From positions 1-12,660 of the forward strand of contig CALBVA010000068.1 of assembly GCA_937969125.1 (NCBI GenBank): DNA of 12,660 nt, read 5' to 3'. Below the pieces are notes generated by a model. It saw only the letters and a list, made by a program, of their open reading frames with translations. It did no database searches and was not told the DNA's origin. How positions within the stretch are numbered: position 1 is the stretch's first letter; each line of letters starts with the position of its first letter. Both the position numbers and the translations under genes were made by a program. This document shows positions 7,602 to 12,660 of the stretch, piece by piece. Source of the DNA: an uncultured Verrucomicrobiales bacterium (GTDB taxonomy: Bacteria > Verrucomicrobiota > Verrucomicrobiia > Verrucomicrobiales > Akkermansiaceae).

Positions 7602-7890
7602 AAAATTAGCAAAGGCTATAGTGACCGCTAAAAAGGGTGGCGTCGATTAAAAGCGATGTAAGGGTTCTTTAGAGGCCGTCTTTAAAATGCCGAACGAGTG
7701 TTTGAGATTATTTTTGGGTGAAGCTTGCTGCTGCGCTGGTTGATCCGAAAAGAAGCCCTGTCGGGCTGCGAGACCTTTCAGCTCATGCTACGTTGCTCCT
7801 CGGTCACCGGTCTCGACCAGCTCCCTTGCCGCGCCTTGCCTGAGATGAAATTCCTTCGAAGCACCCATCCGGCATTTTTAAGACTGCCTC
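7602..7890. other. Intergenic region rich in inverted repeats
   Basis: This 289-base stretch separates two genes read leftward. It holds no convincing coding frame; the longest frames are interrupted or have improbable composition. Its left part is AT-richer and should contain the promoter of the protease gene, but no good -35/-10 pair stands out (TATAGC in the minus strand 13 bases before the start is the nearest candidate). Its centre carries the terminator described separately. It also has a perfect 7-base inverted repeat CGAGACC/GGTCTCG (7769-7775 and 7809-7815) and the palindrome CGGTCACCG (7801-7809). The GC-rich centre differs from both flanks and could be a dispersed repeat or a structured RNA. 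Confidence 0.5.
7747..7767 (-). terminator. Intrinsic terminator downstream of the 1504-residue protein gene
   Basis: Read on the minus strand, the sequence is AGCCC-GACA-GGGCT followed by TCTTTT. That is a 5-base-pair stem, four pairs being G-C, a four-base loop and a U-rich run. It lies about 125 bases beyond the stop codon at 7891 and before the start of the protease gene at 7601, so it would separate the two transcription units. The stem is short, so termination may be partial. Confidence 0.55.
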
Positions 7891-10800
7891 TTAGCGTGAG
7901 CGAATCATCAGGCGATACCAATGGGCTCGTGGTGCGATGTTGAAATTCAGAAAAGCTGAGATACTCGTGGAGGTGGGATTGGACCGCTCGAAGATGGTGT
8001 GGCTGGGCTCCACAGTCAGCCAGCTCTCTAGGTCGGCCGATCTTTCAATGAGGACCTCGAATGGATGGTTGAGGTGTGAGGCGATGATTTTCCTTTCGGG
8101 GCTGACTTGAAACCAGGGGCCAAGTTGCGTGCTGAAAGTCTGGAGGCGTGGATCGCCGGGGGTAGAGATACTGGGTGTCGCGAAGTTCGCTGCGGGGAGA
8201 GCGACTACCAGCGGGTCAGTTGCTGCAGGGGTGAGCGGATCAGTCGCCATGGCGAACTCCAGAAGGTCACTCCATCCATCGCCATCCTGATCACGGTCCG
8301 CATTCGTGGGAATTTCGAAAGATCCGGTCCAACGATGAAACCAATGACTTAAAAAATCGGGTTCAATTGGAACAAGCGCCAGGGCTGGGGGGAGATTGTC
8401 CGGCCACGAGGGGCTGTGAATCCTCCCATAGCTCACCGAGCGCCCGGAAGCATCAGTCACGGTTACCTCGATTTCCGCCCGTGAGGAAATACCAACGCTG
8501 GTGGTTCGGGGGAGAATGAGCTCCGCTTCGCAGTCCAGAGAGCGCCCGGTGCAGTCGATTAGTCGGGAGGCGAGAAGGTTGCCATCACTGGTCGAGACGT
8601 GAATCTCGGCGGTCAGACCGGGTCGATCGTCATGGGCGGCGAGATTGACTGTAAGGGTCTCCGGTCCCGTACTGAGATCGACGGTGCTCGCGCTGATCTG
8701 AAAACGGGTTAGAGCAGGGTTCCGCTGATCCGCGAATGGGGAGGTCGCGATTTCCAGAGGACCGATTTCAGAAAGGCTCGTGGTCCTGCCATCCAGTGCC
8801 ACCACCTCCCAGCTGAGCCAATGAGCACCGCCCGTCCGGTGGCTGGGCGTGGGGAGGGTGAGCCGGTAGAGGCCATCCTGTGGCGAGCCCTCGGTGCGCA
8901 GGCTGTCATCGAATTCATGGCTCGCGATGATGACACCGAACTGATCGAACACTACCACCCGCCCCCTTGAAATGCCAACCGGGTGGGTGATTCGTGCGCT
9001 GGTGTCAATCCCACCTTCCGGGGCATCGGTCAGATGAGTGGCGGTGGCGGAGGTGATCTCGGGTGCGACCGGGTCGGTCGTTTCTTCTTTCACGAGACTG
9101 ATTGGGAGATCTACGCCAACCTCGAAAGAATAACTCGCGAGGGAGTCAAAGTTTGCTCCTTCGCCTGACCATGATCCGGTGAGATTCCCGGCGCGATCCC
9201 GCATGCGGCAGCGCAGGTTCCCGGCGATTACGTTTGCGGGGATCGGGATCTCGATCTGATAGAGCCCCACCTGGGGATCTCCTCTGACGCGATGGGTGGC
9301 ATTGAAAGGAATCACGAAATCATCCTCAGAAGAAACCTGACCCAGAGCGGTTCCGATAAAGGCACCGGGCAGGATGATCTCTCCATCCGAGAATCCGCTG
9401 CCGCCATAGTCCGCGATGGCCATCTCCAGGGTCAATGAGGTCCCCCCTCCGGTGATCGTGATCTCTCTTTTGCCGCCCGTGACTCCGATTAGATTCGGAC
9501 CGCGGCGATCAGCCTGGATGGCGCCGGGTTGCTCCTCACTGAGATCAATCTCACCCACGTTTGCCGAGTGTCTGACTCCGGTCCGGTCGATGATGCCCAC
9601 TAACGGCAGAGCAGTCGTGGGGCCGGATCCGAGGGCTGCCGGAATCATCACGCGGTAATTTCCCTGATAAGCATCGCCGCTGATGCGGTCTGCTTCATCA
9701 AACCAAATTCGCCTGGAATTGAGAAAGAGGGATCCATTGACAAAGCCATTCGGCGCATCGATGGAGAGCGTCGCTTGGACGACATTTCGGTTCGGGAGCC
9801 GTCTCCACTCCGAAGCCAAAAGACGGGCCGGAGCAGCGGCACGTGTCACCTGGAACTGCACCGGGGTGAGCTCATCAGGAGTCGCCTGATGGGCCGCGGT
9901 CGGCGTGGCCATCAGGAAGTAAGTTTGTCCTGCCTCCACTTGCATGAGGCCGCGTGAGAAGGCCGGCACCGAGGACGGGCGACTCTTCAAAGTAGCGCGC
10001 AGAGGGCCGGGAATGGTTCGCGCTGGCAGGAAAGACGGGTAGCGCTGATCGTCAAAATCGAGGTGCTCATTCCCAATGAAAGCAGGCTTAAGAATGGAGC
10101 TCCGCAGTATTTGCTCAGTATGAGCACTGATGGCGAAGCCCGTTCCACTTAGGGCTTTGACTTCCGCCCATCCACTGCTCTGCGGAGTCCAGCGATAGAC
10201 CGCCCGCCCGCTCACCTCCTGCCGGTCAATGAAAGCCACGCCACCGAGAACGTCGAGGGTGGGAGTGGTAAGAGTCATCTCCGAACCGAGGTCGAGGGCC
10301 TCATTGACCGAAGCATACTCCAGCCCGCTGACCGGCTGCAGGATCAGGGAGACCTCGCGCTCCTCCGTCCTCGGGTGAGCCACGCGGAAGTGATACTCCA
10401 GACCCGCCTGTGCGGTGAAGCGCAGGCGTCCCGGACTCGTCGTCAGGTCGCGCCCTACCGGATTCCCCTGCTCGCGGAGGCCCAGGTGGGCATCGGCACG
10501 CAGTTCGTAGATCCCGCTTTCAGCTGCGGTCCATTTCCACCAGATGGACGACTCACCTTCTGCATCCACTTTAAATCTCGAGCCATCCTGCGGGAACTCC
10601 AGTGAGGCAAAGCGGGTGGTTCCATTGGCGGTGATTGGCAGGTCGCCGGAGAGCAGGGCGGCATTCAGGAAGTGATCATTCGTCGGCGGCGAGGTTGGCA
10701 GGAATTCCGCCCGATAGCTTCCCTCCGCGAGTGATCGCCCGGTGATTCTAAGGTGGTATTCTTCCTCAGAGGCATCGAAACGAATCACGCCGATGTGAGG

Positions 10801-12405
10801 TGAGGGATTGAAGCCAAAGCTCTTCTCCTTGATAATGGTCAGATCACTCAGTGAGCTACCACGAAACAAGGTGAAGACCAGCCCCGGGGCGGAATTGATC
10901 CTAATCTCGAACTGCCCAGCCGCGGCGGGAGTCCATCGATGCCAGACCGAGTTTCCGGCATCGAATTGTTCAATGACTTCCCCGGGCTCATTGGTCGCGC
11001 CCACATTGGAGCCCTCGGCCACTGCCGGAGATGATTGTCCAATCTCGCCTGCGTCGGAGAAGTCGTCATTCGCCAGAGCTGGATAACTCGTCAGAGTCAC
11101 GACTTGCTCGGTGGGCGGGTTGAAAAACCCTCTGCCGGAGCTTGTCACACTCTGAAAAGGTGTCACTCCGGCTTGAATGAAATAGGTCTCACCCACAACC
11201 GCGCGGAATCGCCGAAGGCGGTGGTGACTAGTAGCGGGGTTGCCAGCATTCCTGGGAACGGTGACCACAGGCAGCAGACTGTCCAGCCGGTCACCTTGAT
11301 AAAGATTTACGAATGGATGGAGTCCTCTGATCGAGCCTCCGTTCGATTGCTGCCCCTGCGTCTGTGCGCTGAACTGATAGGTCCCGCTGGCCGGTGCCCG
11401 CCAGCGGAGCCAGCGACTCAGACCGGGTGAATTAGGCTCGTCCGGTTCCAGGGTCAGTTCCTGATCCAGAGAAAAGATGACCGAGGCCTCCGCGACTTCA
11501 CCCAGATCGGTGGCATTGAGGAAGAGATCACCCGGGGTGGGACGTCGAATGGAGAGATAGTTCGGATTGGTGAAATCCGAGGATACACGAACCAAAATCG
11601 CACTTCCCGCAGAGCCGTCAATTATCAGGCGGGAAGGTGACCGCTCAGGTGTCCGAATGTCAGGTCCCTGACCGATTGCTGGGATTCGGGTCAGACTCTC
11701 CAGCGAATTCCCCTGCCACGCATCCAGAGAGGCGAAACCACCGGAGAGTGAAAGGAGCCACAGACCATCTTCCGGGAGAACCCAGCTGGACCACACTGTT
11801 CCTTGACCGGAGGAAGGAGGCTCCGCCCTTTCCCGGTAGGCATTCGTGGGGTCAATGCGGACCCGATGCACCGTGGCCGGGAGCGTGATGGCGTCCCGAA
11901 AGAGAACCCCCGGACTTCCTGATTCGATGGGCGATAAATTCAGTGAAAATTCGTCGCCTGGAACATTGACGGCATAAAGCTGGAACCAAATGACCTCGTC
12001 AGTCTCTGCTTGATAACGAATCCCCAGCGATGACCGGAAGGGGGCGGTGGCGCTGCCTTCTCCATCTTCACTTTGCCGAAAAGCACTCTTCCCGATCTCG
12101 ATCAATTCCCCCTCGTCATTTTCGAGATAGCTTCGCCCAATCACACCACCAGAACGGGAAGCCATTCTCAGCTCCCACACCCCGGCCCCGGTCTGTGCTC
12201 GATACCAGACCGTTCGTGCCACACCGGGAGCCAAAGGCTCATCAACTTCGGTCGTGGCATTGAGAAGCGTCCCTGCCACCTGCACGCCCACCTCCAGAGA
12301 GATCGCCTCCGTCCGGTCGTCATTTGACGGAGCCTCGGCAAAGAGAAGTGACGCCGAAGCCAGAATCGATAGAGAAACAATTAGAAGTCGGCGCAAGTCA
12401 CTCAT
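7891..12405 (-). CDS. Large exported multidomain beta-rich protein, function unknown
   Basis: The 1504-residue product starts with a signal peptide (MSDLRRLL, hydrophobic 8-22, likely cleavage near LFA/EA at 23-25). Six divergent modules follow, marked by an aromatic-x(1-2)-W core and then a G-x-aromatic strand: around 66-78, 205-217, 332-344, 488-499, 622-634 and 737-746. Three of them also have an LYxGxxLxxL-like strand (228-240, 368-378, 512-522), and several open with NDD/NDxF (28-30, 446-449, 576-579). They resemble the PPC-like modules of planctomycete and verrucomicrobial secreted proteins. About 858-1338 are four Ig-like modules; three share R-x2-G-x4-G-x-Y (from 907, 1039, 1170). The end has an EF-hand-like loop (D1372-D1374-D1376-W1378-D1380-E1383) and an S-x-D-L-x-x-W tail (1456-1462). 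No catalytic motif is recognised. Adhesion, surface or matrix roles are plausible but inferred. The ATG has a GAGAGG site eight bases upstream and overlaps the stop of a possible small gene. Confidence 0.85.
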   Translation of the reverse strand: MSDLRRLLIVSLSILASASLLFAEAPSNDDRTEAISLEVGVQVAGTLLNATTEVDEPLAPGVARTVWYRAQTGAGVWELRMASRSGGVIGRSYLENDEGELIEIGKSAFRQSEDGEGSATAPFRSSLGIRYQAETDEVIWFQLYAVNVPGDEFSLNLSPIESGSPGVLFRDAITLPATVHRVRIDPTNAYRERAEPPSSGQGTVWSSWVLPEDGLWLLSLSGGFASLDAWQGNSLESLTRIPAIGQGPDIRTPERSPSRLIIDGSAGSAILVRVSSDFTNPNYLSIRRPTPGDLFLNATDLGEVAEASVIFSLDQELTLEPDEPNSPGLSRWLRWRAPASGTYQFSAQTQGQQSNGGSIRGLHPFVNLYQGDRLDSLLPVVTVPRNAGNPATSHHRLRRFRAVVGETYFIQAGVTPFQSVTSSGRGFFNPPTEQVVTLTSYPALANDDFSDAGEIGQSSPAVAEGSNVGATNEPGEVIEQFDAGNSVWHRWTPAAAGQFEIRINSAPGLVFTLFRGSSLSDLTIIKEKSFGFNPSPHIGVIRFDASEEEYHLRITGRSLAEGSYRAEFLPTSPPTNDHFLNAALLSGDLPITANGTTRFASLEFPQDGSRFKVDAEGESSIWWKWTAAESGIYELRADAHLGLREQGNPVGRDLTTSPGRLRFTAQAGLEYHFRVAHPRTEEREVSLILQPVSGLEYASVNEALDLGSEMTLTTPTLDVLGGVAFIDRQEVSGRAVYRWTPQSSGWAEVKALSGTGFAISAHTEQILRSSILKPAFIGNEHLDFDDQRYPSFLPARTIPGPLRATLKSRPSSVPAFSRGLMQVEAGQTYFLMATPTAAHQATPDELTPVQFQVTRAAAPARLLASEWRRLPNRNVVQATLSIDAPNGFVNGSLFLNSRRIWFDEADRISGDAYQGNYRVMIPAALGSGPTTALPLVGIIDRTGVRHSANVGEIDLSEEQPGAIQADRRGPNLIGVTGGKREITITGGGTSLTLEMAIADYGGSGFSDGEIILPGAFIGTALGQVSSEDDFVIPFNATHRVRGDPQVGLYQIEIPIPANVIAGNLRCRMRDRAGNLTGSWSGEGANFDSLASYSFEVGVDLPISLVKEETTDPVAPEITSATATHLTDAPEGGIDTSARITHPVGISRGRVVVFDQFGVIIASHEFDDSLRTEGSPQDGLYRLTLPTPSHRTGGAHWLSWEVVALDGRTTSLSEIGPLEIATSPFADQRNPALTRFQISASTVDLSTGPETLTVNLAAHDDRPGLTAEIHVSTSDGNLLASRLIDCTGRSLDCEAELILPRTTSVGISSRAEIEVTVTDASGRSVSYGRIHSPSWPDNLPPALALVPIEPDFLSHWFHRWTGSFEIPTNADRDQDGDGWSDLLEFAMATDPLTPAATDPLVVALPAANFATPSISTPGDPRLQTFSTQLGPWFQVSPERKIIASHLNHPFEVLIERSADLESWLTVEPSHTIFERSNPTSTSISAFLNFNIAPRAHWYRLMIRSR

Positions 12406-12554
12406 CGGAAAAACCTCTCACAAAGCTTCATGGATGCAAGAAGGCGAAGGACGGCTGCAAATTTGCTGAGTTCTTCCTCCAGTGTCTCAAGACTTCGCGC
12501 GTTCCCGCTAATGCCCAGACCTGCATCGTCACTTTGTGATTCGCTAAACAGCAT
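12402..12554 (-). CDS. Possible 50-residue protein translationally coupled to the large exported protein
   Basis: On the minus strand an ATG at 12554 opens 50 codons that end at TGA 12404-12402. This stop overlaps the start of the 1504-residue gene as ATGA, the usual layout of translational coupling. The product begins MLFSESQSDDAGLGISGNAR and ends with a predicted helix containing LETLEEELSKFAAVLRLLAS, which is amphipathic and charged. An in-frame GTG lies five codons further upstream, and a TGA closes the frame at 12584-12582. There is no good ribosome binding site before the ATG. I recognise no family. It could be a small regulatory or leader peptide, or chance, since frames of this length are common in GC-rich DNA. 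Confidence 0.3.
   Translation of the reverse strand: MLFSESQSDDAGLGISGNARSLETLEEELSKFAAVLRLLASMKLCERFFR
12414..12419 (-). promoter_or_regulatory. Ribosome binding site (GAGAGG) for the 1504-residue protein
   Basis: The minus strand reads GAGAGG, then eight bases, then ATG at 12405. It is the clearest Shine-Dalgarno-like site of the window, since sufD, the antiporter, the DmsBC fusion and the protease lack one. It supports this start, which is also the one that gives a proper signal peptide. Confidence 0.55.
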
Positions 12555-12568
12555 TTCGCTAATCACAA
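12534..12568. repeat. Nested inverted and direct repeats, possible regulatory site
   Basis: TTGTGATT (12534-12541) and AATCACAA (12561-12568) form a perfect 8-base inverted repeat with a 19-base spacer. Inside it the 8-mer TTCGCTAA occurs twice in direct orientation, at 12540-12547 and 12555-12562, 15 bases apart; a third CGCTAA lies at 12506-12511. The element sits about 130-160 bases upstream of the 1504-residue gene and covers the start of the possible small ORF. It could bind a dimeric regulator or fold in RNA. The half-sites TGTGA and TCACA recall CRP sites but are too far apart for one. Confidence 0.35.
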
Positions 12569-12660
12569 GAGTCTTTATGGTTCATTCATTAACTATAACC
12601 GGCTTTGTTGTCGGGTTTTCTTGGTTTCATTAACCTCAACGAGCTTTGTGCGTCATCCGT

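Noticed and set aside
7602..7660. Promoter of the protease gene (TATAGC with a distant TCGACG)
   Set aside because: The spacing of 20 bases between the two boxes is too long and both are weak matches.
7725..7943. 72-codon plus-strand frame in the intergenic block
   Set aside because: It spans the terminator hairpin and the end of the large gene on the other strand, has no ribosome binding site and no similarity I recognise.
12534..12568. CRP/FNR-type site (TGTGA...TCACA)
   Set aside because: The half-sites are more than 20 bases apart instead of the six bases of a CRP site.
12597..12617. Hairpin AACCGGC/GTCGGGTT followed by T-rich sequence on the plus strand
   Set aside because: The stem needs a bulge and a wobble pair, and no plus-strand gene ends here, so I do not call it a terminator.
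12430..12633. 67-codon plus-strand frame at the right edge
   Set aside because: Ser/Arg-rich start, no ribosome binding site, and it overlaps the repeat element and the minus-strand candidate; it looks like chance.

Overview
The window looks like a chromosomal segment of a Verrucomicrobiota bacterium or a close PVC relative. That is an inference, not a search result. It rests on two large secreted proteins that end in an acidic DxDxDG calcium-loop plus an S-x-D-L-x-x-W tail, a matrixin protease with PPC and fibronectin modules, a one-piece DmsB-DmsC electron-transfer protein, and weak use of Shine-Dalgarno sites. Six protein genes are clear. There is one gene remnant and one possible small gene. 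I see no tRNA, rRNA, CRISPR array, intact insertion sequence or phage gene.

Left part (1-3402, + strand): the 3' end of sufB, a 284-base gap holding the shrunken remnant of a minimal nucleotidyltransferase gene, then sufD, then a MATE-family drug/sodium antiporter. SufB and SufD form the scaffold on which iron-sulfur clusters are built with the ATPase SufC. sufC is not between them and must lie upstream of the window or elsewhere.

Middle (3451-7601, - strand): a 485-residue fusion of a four-cluster ferredoxin subunit and a DmsC-type membrane anchor, the electron-transfer half of a molybdopterin oxidoreductase whose catalytic subunit is not here. Upstream of it is an 866-residue exported matrixin metalloprotease. 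The two are 92 bases apart with no terminator visible between them, so they may be read together, although their functions appear unrelated. The MATE gene and the fusion gene converge with 48 bases between their stop codons.

Right part (7602-12660, - strand): an intergenic stretch rich in inverted repeats, including a good intrinsic terminator, then a 1504-residue exported multidomain protein. That protein has six N-terminal beta-sandwich-like modules, four Ig-like modules and the same kind of C-terminal tail as the protease. Its start codon overlaps, as ATGA, the stop of a possible 50-codon gene. A nested inverted and direct repeat lies at that small gene's start.

The two secreted proteins probably act outside the cytoplasm and may share a sorting or attachment route. 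The most original points are the nucleotidyltransferase remnant inside the suf operon, the unusual module architecture of the 1504-residue protein, the shared C-terminal tail, and the possible coupled small ORF. I found no complete new defence or metabolic system.
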